Shown one piece after another: positions 51,686-60,535 of a stretch of DNA of 64,000 bases. Source of the stretch: Geothrix oryzisoli (GTDB taxonomy: Bacteria > Acidobacteriota > Holophagae > Holophagales > Holophagaceae); assembly GCF_022808865.1 (NCBI RefSeq), contig NZ_JAKZLB010000001.1, positions 124,001 through 188,000 of the forward strand. Reading direction: 5' to 3'. Every line of letters begins with the position of its first letter. Positions within the stretch are counted from its first letter, which is position 1. Under the pieces are notes generated by a model. It did no database searches, had not been told where the DNA came from, and worked only from the letters and a program-made list of their open reading frames with translations. The translations under genes were made by a program, and so were the position numbers.

Positions 51686-52141
51686 TTACCAGTTCTCAGT
51701 CTGCCGCAGCGCTTCGTAAAGGCCAATGGCTGCGGCCTGGGCCAGGTTCAGGCTGCGGTGGTGATCGCCCAGCATGGGGATGCGCACCAGATGGTCCTTG
51801 TAGGCTTCCAGGAGGTCATCCGGCAGGCCGACGGTCTCGCGGCCGAAGACCAGTCCATCACCGTAGGCCCAGGGCACCTGCGTGTGGCGGCGGGCCCCCT
51901 TGGTGGTGAAGAACCAGAGGCGCTTGACGGGGCTGCGCGCCTGGAAGTCCTTCCAGTCCTCGTAGTGCGTGGGCTCCAGCTTTTCCCAGTAGTCCAGGCC
52001 CGCCCGCCGCAGGTAGTAGTCGCTGGTATCGAAGCCCAGGGGATGGATGAGGTGCAGCCTGGCGCCGTTGTTCACGCACAGGCGGCCGATGCTTCCGGTA
52101 TTCTGCGGAATCTCGGGTTGATGCAACACAATATGAAACAT
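51686..52141 (-). CDS. trmL: tRNA (cytidine/uridine-2'-O-)-methyltransferase TrmL
   Basis: SpoU-family knotted methyltransferase for position 34 of tRNA-Leu. The 151-residue length is typical for TrmL. Family blocks are [19 protein letters not shown] (4-22), [18 protein letters not shown] near 94-111 and [20 protein letters not shown] near 119-138. The first ATG is used. It is divergent from the HIT gene with only 11 bp between start codons. Confidence 0.93.
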   Translation of the reverse strand: MFHIVLHQPEIPQNTGSIGRLCVNNGARLHLIHPLGFDTSDYYLRRAGLDYWEKLEPTHYEDWKDFQARSPVKRLWFFTTKGARRHTQVPWAYGDGLVFGRETVGLPDDLLEAYKDHLVRIPMLGDHHRSLNLAQAAAIGLYEALRQTENW

Positions 52142-52152
52142 GGAGGTCCCTG

Positions 52153-52500
52153 ATGAGCGAGTGCCTGTTCTGCAAGATCGTGCGGAAGGAGATTCCCGCG
52201 GTTCCAGTGTACGAAGATGACAGCCTGCTCGCCTTCAAGGACATCTTTCCGCAGGCCCCGGTGCATCTGCTGCTCATCCCCAAGGCCCACTGCGAGGGCC
52301 TGGCGGACATGACGCCCGAGATCGCCGAGGCGGTGGGGCGCCTTCCCCAGGTGGCCGCGCGCCTCGCCCAGGACCATGGGATCGCCGCCAGCGGCTGGCG
52401 CCTCCTGACCAACAGCGGGCCGGATTCGGGGCAGACGGTCTTCCACCTCCATTTCCACCTGCTGGGCGGCAAACCCCTGGGCGGGAAGCTCTGCCTCTGA
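52153..52500 (+). CDS. HIT-family hydrolase (Hint-like)
   Basis: A 115-residue histidine-triad protein that hydrolyses AMP-amino or AMP-acyl phosphoramidates. CLFCKIVRKEIP at 4-15 and the triad FHLHFHLLGG (His98, His100, His102) are clear. GGAGG precedes the ATG. Its start is 11 bp from the trmL start on the other strand, so the trmL promoter must lie within this gene. Followed by a strong terminator. Confidence 0.95.
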   Translation: MSECLFCKIVRKEIPAVPVYEDDSLLAFKDIFPQAPVHLLLIPKAHCEGLADMTPEIAEAVGRLPQVAARLAQDHGIAASGWRLLTNSGPDSGQTVFHLHFHLLGGKPLGGKLCL

Positions 52501-52530
52501 ACTGAACCCAGATACGTTCTATTCATATTT

Positions 52531-52566
52531 AGCGAAAAAGACACGCGTTTGCGTGTCTTTTTCGCT
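52531..52566 (+). terminator. intrinsic terminator after the HIT gene
   Basis: A perfect 16-bp stem (52531-52546 with 52551-52566) and a GTTT loop, followed by TTTA; the 3' arm itself ends in T5. It separates the HIT gene from the dcw cluster. Confidence 0.85.
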
Positions 52567-52577
52567 TTTATTTCCGC

Positions 52578-52605
52578 TTGTGGCATCTCCGCGTCTTTCT
52601 AGACT
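52578..52605 (+). promoter_or_regulatory. candidate promoter of the dcw cluster
   Basis: TTGTGG (52578-52583) and TAGACT (52600-52605) are three and four of six sigma-70 matches with a 16-bp spacer. A start near 52612 would be inside the first MraZ box, which fits repression. Confidence 0.4.
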
Positions 52606-52609
52606 TTGA

Positions 52610-52654
52610 AGTGGCTCTCAGTGGAGAAAAGTGGTCTGAAGTGGATCAAAGTGG
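52610..52654. promoter_or_regulatory. five MraZ-binding boxes
   Basis: AGTGG is repeated five times at exact 10-bp intervals (first bases 52610, 52620, 52630, 52640, 52650). MraZ binds direct repeats of a (T/G)GGG-type word at 10-bp spacing in the mra promoter of other bacteria, usually three or four of them. Five in register, 47 bp before the mraZ ATG, is a strong operator by pattern. Confidence 0.85.
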
Positions 52655-52700
52655 TCTCTTCCGCTCCCCCAGTATCTCCTGAATGCCTGGTTGAAAGGCG

Positions 52701-53189
52701 ATGCTGGTGCTGCGACTTCGCGGGAACTCACCGGCCACGGTGGATGAGAAGGGACGCCTGAAGCTCCCCTCTTCCTTCAAGGCCGAGCTCGAGACCTTCG
52801 CCCAGGGCGAGGGGGCTCAGGCTCTGCGTGACGGCGGCGCCCTGCGGCACTACCTGACTTCCCTGGACGGCCGCTCCGCCCGCCTCTACCCGATGCCGGT
52901 CTGGGAGGCCATCGAGGCCCGCCTGGCGAACCTGCCCTCCACCAGCCCCGCCAAGCGCAAGTTCCTGGAGACGACCGCCTACTTCGGCAGCGAAGTGGAG
53001 CCGGACGCCCAGGGCCGCTTCGTCATCCCGCCCATCCTGCGCGAGGCCGCCCAGCTCACCGGCGAGGTGGCCGTGCTGGGGCAGATGGACCATCTGGCCC
53101 TGTGGAACAAGGCCGGCTTCGAGCGCCGCCTGGCGGCGGAGCCTCTGGGTGCCGAGGACCTGGCCCAGCTCGCGGATCTGGGGATCTGA
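52701..53189 (+). CDS. mraZ: transcriptional regulator MraZ
   Basis: Regulates its own operon, the division and cell wall cluster. The 162-residue protein has two AbrB-like repeats: ATVDEKGRLKLPSSFK (11-26) and EVEPDAQGRFVIPPILRE near 96-113, each with the D-x-G/K-GR signature. GAAAGG precedes the ATG. Five binding-like boxes precede it. The stop overlaps rsmH by one base. Confidence 0.95.
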   Translation: MLVLRLRGNSPATVDEKGRLKLPSSFKAELETFAQGEGAQALRDGGALRHYLTSLDGRSARLYPMPVWEAIEARLANLPSTSPAKRKFLETTAYFGSEVEPDAQGRFVIPPILREAAQLTGEVAVLGQMDHLALWNKAGFERRLAAEPLGAEDLAQLADLGI

Positions 53190-54148
53190 TGATGACGATT
53201 CCTGTCCATGTCCCCGTGCTGCTCCAGGAAGTGCTGGACCACCTCCTGCTGCCCCCCGCAGCCCGCGTCCTCGATCTCACCTTGGGCCTGGGCGGTCACG
53301 CCGAGGCCCTGCTGGCCCGCTGCGACAAGGCCGCCCGCTACCTGGGTGTGGACCGCGACCCCGAGGCGCGCTACCAGGCCCGCCGGCGCCTGGGCGACGA
53401 CATCCGCCTGGAGATCCTGGCGGGGAACTACGAAGACATCTGGAGCGATGCCCAGTTCCTGGCCTGGAAGGCCGAATTCGCCCCCGGCGGCTTCGACGCC
53501 ATCCTCGCGGATCTGGGCGTGTCCACGCTCCAGCTCCGGACGCCGGAACGCGGCTTCAGCTTCCGGGATGAAGGCCCCCTCGACATGCGCATGGACACCA
53601 CCTCCGGCCCCACTGCCGTGGAGTGGATCGCGGAACAGACGGACGAAAGCCTGGCCGACGCGATCTACCAGTACGGCGAAGAGCGTGCCAGCCGGCCCAT
53701 CGCCCGCGCCATCCTCCGGGCGCACCGCGAGGGCCGGTTGGCCACCACCAAGGATCTGGCCGAAGCCGTCTATACCGTCATCCCCCGGGAACCCGCCAAG
53801 CGGAAAGGCCACAGCGATCCGGCCACCCGCACCTTCCAGGCCATCCGCATCGCCGTGAACGGCGAACTGGACCACCTGTCGGCCGCCCTGGAAACCGCCG
53901 TCGCCAACCTCCGTCCCGAAGGGCGCTTGGCGGTCATCAGCTTCCACAGCCTGGAGGACCGCATCGTCAAGCAGACCCTGCGGCGCCTCGCGGGCATCTA
54001 CGACGGACCGGGCCGGACGGCCCCCGTCGAACTCCCCAGGATCCTCAGGCTCATCCAGCCCGGTGGCATCGCTCCCAGCGAAGCTGAGGCCGCCGCGAAT
54101 CCCCCCTCCCGTTCCGCCCGCCTCCGCGTGGCGGAGCGTCTCCCCTGA
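53189..54148 (+). CDS. rsmH: 16S rRNA (cytosine(1402)-N4)-methyltransferase
   Basis: Methylates C1402 in the ribosomal decoding centre. The 319-residue protein has HVPVLLQEVLDHLL at its start, SAM motif LDLTLGLGGHAEALL near 28-42, GVDRDPEA near 52, DLGVSTLQLRTPERGFSFR near 108-126, the MRMDTTSG block, FQAIRIAVNGEL near 214 and RLAVISFHSLEDRIVK near 243-258. ATG 53189 overlaps the mraZ TGA (TGATG); a second in-frame ATG follows. Confidence 0.97.
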   Translation: MMTIPVHVPVLLQEVLDHLLLPPAARVLDLTLGLGGHAEALLARCDKAARYLGVDRDPEARYQARRRLGDDIRLEILAGNYEDIWSDAQFLAWKAEFAPGGFDAILADLGVSTLQLRTPERGFSFRDEGPLDMRMDTTSGPTAVEWIAEQTDESLADAIYQYGEERASRPIARAILRAHREGRLATTKDLAEAVYTVIPREPAKRKGHSDPATRTFQAIRIAVNGELDHLSAALETAVANLRPEGRLAVISFHSLEDRIVKQTLRRLAGIYDGPGRTAPVELPRILRLIQPGGIAPSEAEAAANPPSRSARLRVAERLP

Positions 54149-54159
54149 TCGAGGTACCC

Positions 54160-54528
54160 ATGGCCGCCGGAACCCTCCCGAGCCCCGCCCCTCCCGTCCG
54201 CATGGTCGAGAGCGAGGGCATCCTGCGCATGCTGCTCCTGGTGCTGGCCCTGGCCATGCCCCTGGCCACCCTTGCCTACCTGAAGATCCAGAGCACGCGG
54301 CTGAGTTATGCCATGGGCGACCTGAAGGAGCGCATCCGCAAGGAAGAGGAGTTCCAGCGCAAGCTCCTGCTGGAACGCAGCCGCTACCAGCGCGACGAGG
54401 AAGTCCAGGGCTATGCCCAGAAGGCCGGCCTCCAGCCCCGCAAGCAGGGGCACCTGATCCGCCGTGCCTTCACGCCCGAGGACCAGCGTCTTGCCAAGCT
54501 CCGCCCCGTCTCGTCCGATGGATTGTAG
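54160..54528 (+). CDS. ftsL: FtsL-like division protein
   Basis: A 122-residue bitopic membrane protein: short cytoplasmic N-terminus, one membrane segment at about 22-41 and a coiled coil (about 43-80) with charged heptads, then a positively charged tail. This is the FtsL form, and the position between rsmH and ftsI is the FtsL position in the dcw cluster. Sequence similarity within FtsL is low, so the call rests on topology and synteny. GAGGTA precedes the ATG. Confidence 0.8.
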   Translation: MAAGTLPSPAPPVRMVESEGILRMLLLVLALAMPLATLAYLKIQSTRLSYAMGDLKERIRKEEEFQRKLLLERSRYQRDEEVQGYAQKAGLQPRKQGHLIRRAFTPEDQRLAKLRPVSSDGL

Positions 54529-54583
54529 TCTGTAGGCTGGGGGCTGCGGCCCCGTCACCGCCTCCACCAGCCCCGGCCTTCCC

Positions 54584-56725
54584 GTGTCCCTCCGTTTCGC
54601 CACCGAGCCCCGTGTCTCCCGCCGCCTCCTGGGCCGGCAGGATCCCCAGGATCTGCTGAGCCAGCGCCTGCCCTGGATCATGGGCGGCATGGCCTTCTGG
54701 GCCCTGCTCATCCTGATGCGGCTGCTCTGGTTGCAGGGGGTGGAGCACAACCGGTACCGGGCGAGGGCCGAGCAGCAGCACACCACCATCGTGCCCATCC
54801 CGCCCATCCGGGGCGAGTTGCGGGACCGCCGCGGAGAACCCCTGGCCATCTCCATCAAGGTCGAGAGCCTCTTCGTGGACCCCCGCGTGTTCTACCCCGA
54901 CTACAAGCCGGGGAAGGGCGAGGACCGGCAGTGGGGCGAGCCCGACCGCAAGGCCGCCTCCGCGGTGGCCGCGAAGCTGGCGCCCATCCTGGAGCAGACC
55001 CGGGGGCAGGTGCTGGAGAAGCTCCTCCGCAAGAAGACCTTCGTCTACCTGGAACGGCACCTGCCGCCCACCAAGACGGCGGCGGTGCGCGCCTTGAACC
55101 TGGATGGCGTGGAGTTCCAGCCCGAGAGCCGCCGCTTCTACCCCCGGGGCAGCCTGGCCGCGCAGATCATCGGTTTCACCAACATCGACGGCTTCGGCCA
55201 GCTGGGCATCGAGCAGACCTATGACAAGCAGCTGGCCGGTGTGAAGGGCGAGCTGATCGCACCGAAGGACGCCCACGGCAAGCTGCTCATCCTGCAGGAG
55301 AACTACAGCCAGGTGCCGGTGAACGGGGCTTCGCTCCAGCTCAGCCTGGACGCCTCCATCCAGCACATCGTCGAGGACGCCCTGGAAGAGGGCGTGCGGA
55401 TCTCGCGGCCCAGGACGGCCTATGCCGTGGTGGTGGACCCCCGCACCGGCGAGATCCTGGCCATGGCAGGCACGCCTACCTTCGATCCGAACCACATCCT
55501 CCCCAAGAAGTTCCGGAATCGCGCCGAGTCCGAGCTCTCGGCCGCCGAGCGGGAGGAGCTGCATCGCGAACTGGAACGCCAGAAGGCGGCCCGCAAGGTG
55601 CATCCCGTGGAGGACGTCTACGAGCCCGGCTCCACCATGAAGATCTTCACGGCGGCCATGGCCCTGGAAGAGCGCAAGGTCCACCTGGGCGAGCGCATCG
55701 ACTGCATGTCGGGCCGCTGGCAATACAGCCCGAAGATCCCGCCCATCACGGATACCCACCGCCACGGCCTCCTCACCTTCGAGGAAGTGCTCTGGCAGAG
55801 CTCCAACATCGGCGCGGCCAAGATCGGCATCCGGCTCGATCCGGCGGCGCACTACCAGTACCTGCGGAAATTCGGGTTCGGGGACGCCACGGGCCTGAAC
55901 TTCCCGGGGGAGAGCTCCGGACGTCTCATCGCGCCGGACCGGTGGAGCGTGCCCACCCAGTACACGATGTCGTACGGCTACGGCCTCAGCACCACGCCCC
56001 TGCAGATCCTCATGGCCGGCTGCGCCCTGGCCAACGGGGGCAAGCTCATGCAGCCGATCCTGGTCCAGCGCATCTACAACGACAAGGGCCTGCTGCTGAA
56101 GGAATTCAAGCCCACGGTGCGCGGGCAGGTCATCAGCGAAGAGACGGCGAACCTGATGAAAGAGACGCTGAAGGGCGTGCTCACCCAGGGCACCGGCAAG
56201 CGGGCCAAGCTCGACAACGGGGTGGAGGCCTTCGGCAAGACGGGCACCAGCCGCAAGCTCATCGACGGACAATACGACCCCAAGCGCCACTACGCCTCCT
56301 TCATGGGCTTCTTCCCGGCGGACAAGCCCCAGTTCGGGGTCCTCGTGATGCTCGACGATCCGGCTGGTGACACCACCGGGGGCGACGTGGCCGCGCCCCT
56401 GTTCAAGCGCATCGGCGACGGCATCCTGCGCTTCCGGCAGACCTCGCCCGATCCGGATCGGGAGGCGGACCTGAAGCTGTCCCTGCGGGACTGGCCCGTG
56501 AGCGAGACGGACGAGGCGGCCCTGCATGTGGAGCGCGGCCGCGTGCCCGACCTCCAGGGGCTCAGCCTGAAGGCTGCCATCCATCGCGTGGTGCTGGTGG
56601 GCGGGAACCCGAAGGTGGAGGCGTCCCCGGGCCAGACGGCCACCCACGTGCTGGGGCAGAGCCCCGCGCCGGGCACGCCGTTGGAGCCGGGCACGGTGGT
56701 GAAGATCAAGGCGGGGCTGCCATGA
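54584..56725 (+). CDS. ftsI: division transpeptidase (FtsI/PBP2-3-like) with PASTA domain
   Basis: Class B penicillin-binding protein for septal cross-linking. The 713-residue protein has a membrane anchor near 32-52, the RGELRDRRGEPLA dimerisation block near 79-91, transpeptidase Ser350 in PGSTMK, SSN near 405 and KTGT with Lys552. A C-terminal PASTA domain (about 645-713) is unusual for Gram-negative FtsI and more like Gram-positive or acidobacterial forms. Start is GTG 54584, 55 bp after ftsL, without a clear ribosome binding site. Its stop overlaps murE (ATGA). Confidence 0.93.
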   Translation: MSLRFATEPRVSRRLLGRQDPQDLLSQRLPWIMGGMAFWALLILMRLLWLQGVEHNRYRARAEQQHTTIVPIPPIRGELRDRRGEPLAISIKVESLFVDPRVFYPDYKPGKGEDRQWGEPDRKAASAVAAKLAPILEQTRGQVLEKLLRKKTFVYLERHLPPTKTAAVRALNLDGVEFQPESRRFYPRGSLAAQIIGFTNIDGFGQLGIEQTYDKQLAGVKGELIAPKDAHGKLLILQENYSQVPVNGASLQLSLDASIQHIVEDALEEGVRISRPRTAYAVVVDPRTGEILAMAGTPTFDPNHILPKKFRNRAESELSAAEREELHRELERQKAARKVHPVEDVYEPGSTMKIFTAAMALEERKVHLGERIDCMSGRWQYSPKIPPITDTHRHGLLTFEEVLWQSSNIGAAKIGIRLDPAAHYQYLRKFGFGDATGLNFPGESSGRLIAPDRWSVPTQYTMSYGYGLSTTPLQILMAGCALANGGKLMQPILVQRIYNDKGLLLKEFKPTVRGQVISEETANLMKETLKGVLTQGTGKRAKLDNGVEAFGKTGTSRKLIDGQYDPKRHYASFMGFFPADKPQFGVLVMLDDPAGDTTGGDVAAPLFKRIGDGILRFRQTSPDPDREADLKLSLRDWPVSETDEAALHVERGRVPDLQGLSLKAAIHRVVLVGGNPKVEASPGQTATHVLGQSPAPGTPLEPGTVVKIKAGLP

Positions 56726-58179
56726 AGCTGGACGCGCTCATCGAGGGATTCGCGGTCCGGCGTTCCGGTTCCGACGCGGAGGTGGTGGATCTCACCAGCG
56801 ACAGCCGCGAGGTCCGCCCAGGGTGGGCCTTCCTGGCCTTGAAGGGCGAGAAGGCTGACGGGACCGCCTATGTGCCCCAGGCTCTGGCCCAGGGCGCCAG
56901 CGCCGTCCTCGCGGAATCCACCGTGGAGGTGCCGGGGGCGATTCCGGTCTGCTCGTTCACGGGGGATCCCCGGCTGCAGATGGCCGGGCTGGCCCGCCGC
57001 CTCCACGGCGCGCCGGACGATCACCTGGCCCTCATCGGCGTCACGGGCACCAACGGCAAGACGACGACCACCACGCTCATCCGCCAGCTCCTGCGTGAGG
57101 CCGGGATCGGCTGCGGCCTGGTGGGGACGGTGCTGAATGCCGCGGGCGACCTGGAAGAGGAAGCGGTCCGCACCACGCCCGAAAGCCCGGCCTTCTACCG
57201 CTGGCTGCACCGCAGCGTGGCGGCGGGCGATGCGGCCTCGGCGGTGGAAGTGAGCAGCCACGCCCTCTGCCTGGGCCGGGTCCACGGCGCACGATTCCGC
57301 GTGGGCGTCTTCACGAACCTCACCCAGGACCATCTGGACTACCACGGCACGCTGGAGGCCTACTTCGAGGCCAAGCGCAGGCTCGTCGCCCAGTGCGACC
57401 GCTTTCTGGTGAATGCGGATGACACCTGGGGTCGTGGCCTCCTGGAACGCGAGGGCCACGTGAGCTACGCCGTGGACCGGCCCGCCTGCTACCGGGCCCA
57501 CGGCTTGGAACTGGGCCCCACGGGCACGCGCTTCACCCTCCACTCCGCTGAGGGAAGCTGGGAGGTCCAGACCCCGCTGCTGGGCCGCTTCAACGTCTAC
57601 AACCTCCTGGCGGCCCTGGCGGCCTGCGCGGAGGCCGGCTTCGACCTGGACCGCCTGGTGCCCGCGGCCCGGAAGGTCAGCGGCGCCCCGGGCCGCCTGG
57701 AGCGCGTGGACTGCGGCCAGCCCTTCGGCGTGATGGTGGACTACGCGCATACCCCGGACGCCCTGGAGAAGCTGCTGGCGGAGGGCCGGCGCCTGCTGCC
57801 GCCGGGTGGACGGCTGCATGTGCTCTTCGGCTGCGGCGGCGACCGCGACCGCGCCAAGCGCCCCCTCATGGCCGCCGCGGTGGCCGCGGGCGCGGACGTG
57901 CTCTGGCACACCAGCGACAACCCGCGCACGGAGGATCCCGAGCGCATCCTCGATGATGCGGCGCCGGGGGTTCCCGAGGCGATCCGGGCCGATCCGGCGC
58001 GGTACCACCGTCAGGCCGATCGCCGCGAATCGGTCCGCCGGGCTCTGGCGGACTGCCGCCCCGGCGACCTGCTGCTGCTTGCCGGGAAGGGCCACGAGCC
58101 CTATCAGGAGATCCACGGTGTGAAGTACCCCTACAGTGATCGGGCCGCCGTGGAAGCCGCGCTGCGGGACGGTCGATGA
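56722..58179 (+). CDS. murE: UDP-MurNAc-L-Ala-D-Glu:meso-diaminopimelate ligase
   Basis: Adds the third amino acid of the peptidoglycan stem. The 485-residue Mur ligase has GVTGTNGKTTTT near 110-121, the QDHLDYHGTLEAYFEAK block near 210-226, VDYAHTPDALE near 334 and the DNPR motif at 399-402, which marks specificity for meso-diaminopimelate. Overlaps ftsI by ATGA and tsaC by ATGA. Confidence 0.96.
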   Translation: MKLDALIEGFAVRRSGSDAEVVDLTSDSREVRPGWAFLALKGEKADGTAYVPQALAQGASAVLAESTVEVPGAIPVCSFTGDPRLQMAGLARRLHGAPDDHLALIGVTGTNGKTTTTTLIRQLLREAGIGCGLVGTVLNAAGDLEEEAVRTTPESPAFYRWLHRSVAAGDAASAVEVSSHALCLGRVHGARFRVGVFTNLTQDHLDYHGTLEAYFEAKRRLVAQCDRFLVNADDTWGRGLLEREGHVSYAVDRPACYRAHGLELGPTGTRFTLHSAEGSWEVQTPLLGRFNVYNLLAALAACAEAGFDLDRLVPAARKVSGAPGRLERVDCGQPFGVMVDYAHTPDALEKLLAEGRRLLPPGGRLHVLFGCGGDRDRAKRPLMAAAVAAGADVLWHTSDNPRTEDPERILDDAAPGVPEAIRADPARYHRQADRRESVRRALADCRPGDLLLLAGKGHEPYQEIHGVKYPYSDRAAVEAALRDGR

Positions 58180-59162
58180 CGCGCCTCCTCCAGGTCACGG
58201 GGCCGGACGATCCGGCCATCCTCGAGGCTGCGGCGGTCCTGGCCCGGGGGGGCCTGGTGGCTTTCCCGACGGAAACCGTGTACGGCCTCGGTGCCGATGG
58301 CCTGAATCCCGAAGCCGTGGCCCGGATCTACGCAGCCAAGGGGCGGCCGGCGACGAACCCCGTGATCCTCCACGTGGCTGATGCCGTCGGCGCCCAGGCG
58401 CTGGTGTCCCACTGGCCCGCGGAAGCGCAGGTGCTGGTGGAGCGGTTCTGGCCCGGTCCGTTGACCCTGGTGCTGCCAGCCTCGGACCGCGTGCCTTCCA
58501 TCGTGCGGGCCGGCGGGCCGTCGGTGGCCCTGCGCTGTCCGGCCCATCCCGTGGCCCTGGCCCTGATCCGCGCGGCGGGCCGCCCCCTGGCCGCGCCCAG
58601 CGCCAACCGCAGCCAGCATCTGTCGCCCACCCTGGCCCAGCACGTGGCCTCCAGTCTGGGCGAGGCGGTGGACCTGATCCTGGACGGCGGCGCCACGGCC
58701 GCAGGCCTCGAATCCACCATCCTCGACCTGGCCGGGGACCGGCCGCGCATCCTGCGCCCCGGCCCCATCGGACCTGCGGACCTGACAGCCCTTCTGGGGC
58801 CCGTGGAGCTGTGGGAGGGCGCGGTCAAGGCGGGCGAGGTGCAGGCCGCCCCGGGCATGGCCGAGCGCCACTACGCCCCCCGCGCGAGGCTGGAGCTGGT
58901 GGCGCCGGGGAGCGGGGTGCGCGGCATCTCCGGTACGGTGGCCTATGTGGGGCTGGGTTCGCTGCCCCCCCTGCCCGAAGGGGTCCGCGGCATCCTCCTG
59001 CCACTGGACGCGGAAGCGGTGGGGACCCGCCTCTACGCCCTCCTCCACGAACTGGACGATGCTGGATTCGAGCGTATCTTCATGGAGCGCCCACCGGAGG
59101 GCGAGCGCTGGCTGGCGGTCCGTGACCGGTTGCGGCGGGCCTCCGCCAAGGAGTTGCCATGA
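58176..59162 (+). CDS. tsaC: L-threonylcarbamoyladenylate synthase
   Basis: Makes threonylcarbamoyl-AMP for the t6A37 modification of ANN-decoding tRNAs. The 328-residue length, with a YrdC domain (about 10-200) and a C-terminal Sua5 extension, is Sua5-type. The FPTETVYGLGAD block is near 30-41, KGRPATNPVILHV near 55-67, and the SANRSQHLSPT block near 143-153. It sits inside the mur genes, overlapping murE and murF by four bases each, so is transcribed with them. Confidence 0.94.
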   Translation: MTRLLQVTGPDDPAILEAAAVLARGGLVAFPTETVYGLGADGLNPEAVARIYAAKGRPATNPVILHVADAVGAQALVSHWPAEAQVLVERFWPGPLTLVLPASDRVPSIVRAGGPSVALRCPAHPVALALIRAAGRPLAAPSANRSQHLSPTLAQHVASSLGEAVDLILDGGATAAGLESTILDLAGDRPRILRPGPIGPADLTALLGPVELWEGAVKAGEVQAAPGMAERHYAPRARLELVAPGSGVRGISGTVAYVGLGSLPPLPEGVRGILLPLDAEAVGTRLYALLHELDDAGFERIFMERPPEGERWLAVRDRLRRASAKELP

Positions 59163-60508
59163 GCCTCTGGTCCCTGTTCCAGGCCGCTTCCCAGGTGGGT
59201 GGCGAGGTCCTGGGGGATGGCGCCGTGGTGCCATCGTCCCTTTCCCTGGATACCCGGACCCTCCAGCCCGGCGCCTGCTTCGTGGCCCTGCGGGCGGAGC
59301 GGGATGGGCATGACTTCGCGAGCCAGGCCGTGGCCACCGGTGCGGCTGCCCTGCTGGTGGATCATCCGGTGGACACCGATTGTCCGCAGCTGGTGGTGCC
59401 CGACACGCTGGCGGCTCTCCAGCGCTGGGGCCAGACCCGGCTGGCGGCGGTCCGGCCGAAGGCCGTGTTCGGAGTCACGGGCAGTGTCGGCAAGACCAGC
59501 ACCAAGGAACTGCTGGCGGCCGCCGTGGGTGGCTGGAAGACGCCGGGCAACCGCAACAACACCCTGGGCCTGCCCGAGGCCCTGGCCACCTTGCCGGAGG
59601 GCCTCGGCGCGGCGGTGCTGGAGATGGGCATGAGCACGCCTGGCGAGATCCGACGCCTCACGGAGATCGCGCCTCTGGACTTCGGTCTCATCACCTTGGT
59701 GGGTACCGCCCACGCCGAGAATTTCGCGAAAGGCCAGCAGGGCATCGCCGAAGCCAAGGGCGAACTGGTGGCGGGCCTGGTCCGGGGGGGCGTCTGGGCT
59801 CACCTCGCCGCGGACCCCTGGTGCGGGTGGATCGCCGAACAGCCCTGGGCCCAGCATGCGGAGGCCCTGCCGGTAGGTGAGGGGCAGGCCTACGGCTGGG
59901 AGGCAGTCGAGTCCCTGGGCGCGGCGGGCGAGGCCTTCCTCCTGCGGACCCCGATGGGGGCGTATCCAGTGCAGATCCAGCTGCCGGGAGAGCACCAGGT
60001 TCGCAACGCCGCCCTGGCGGCGGCCCTCGCCATCCACACGGGCCATGATCCGAAACAGGTGGTCGCAGGCCTCGGCTCGGTGGTGCCCGAGCCCGGGCGG
60101 GGCCGGCTCCATGTGCTCGCTGGAGGCGGCTGCCTGCTGGACGAGACCTACAATGCCAGCCCGGACTCCATCCTCGCCTGTGCTCGGGCCCTGATGCAGC
60201 TGCCTGGCGGTGAGGCCGTTGCGGTGCTGGGCTCCATGCGGGAACTGGGGCCGGAGGCCTCGCGGATCCATCGCGAGACCGGCGCCGCCCTCAAGGCCCT
60301 GGGGCTGGCCAGGCTCTGGGCCTACGGCGACTTCGCGGAGGATTACGCGGAGGGGTTCGGCTTGAGGGCCGTGGCCTTCCCGGATTTCGAGGCCCTCCAG
60401 GAGGACGCCGCCGGCCTCTCCGCAATCCCGCCGGGAGCCCGTATCCTGGTGAAGGGCAGCCGCTTCTGGCGCGCGGAACGCGCGGTGGATTGGCTTCTCC
60501 TCCACTGA
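59159..60508 (+). CDS. murF: UDP-MurNAc-tripeptide:D-Ala-D-Ala ligase
   Basis: Adds D-Ala-D-Ala to complete the pentapeptide. The 449-residue Mur ligase has the ATP loop GVTGSVGKTSTKE near 105-117, NRNNTLGLPEALA near 138, EMGMSTPGEI near 160 and DETYNASPDSI near 330. ATG overlaps the tsaC stop. A 27-bp spacer built of CCAGACTCCGGACC-like words separates it from mraY. Confidence 0.96.
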   Translation: MSLWSLFQAASQVGGEVLGDGAVVPSSLSLDTRTLQPGACFVALRAERDGHDFASQAVATGAAALLVDHPVDTDCPQLVVPDTLAALQRWGQTRLAAVRPKAVFGVTGSVGKTSTKELLAAAVGGWKTPGNRNNTLGLPEALATLPEGLGAAVLEMGMSTPGEIRRLTEIAPLDFGLITLVGTAHAENFAKGQQGIAEAKGELVAGLVRGGVWAHLAADPWCGWIAEQPWAQHAEALPVGEGQAYGWEAVESLGAAGEAFLLRTPMGAYPVQIQLPGEHQVRNAALAAALAIHTGHDPKQVVAGLGSVVPEPGRGRLHVLAGGGCLLDETYNASPDSILACARALMQLPGGEAVAVLGSMRELGPEASRIHRETGAALKALGLARLWAYGDFAEDYAEGFGLRAVAFPDFEALQEDAAGLSAIPPGARILVKGSRFWRAERAVDWLLLH

Positions 60509-60535
60509 CTTCAGACCCCAGACTCCGGACCCCCC

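Noticed and set aside
54470-56647. A 725-codon open frame antisense to ftsI
   Set aside because: Shadow of a well-supported PBP gene; composition rich in Gly, His, Val and Leu without domain motifs.
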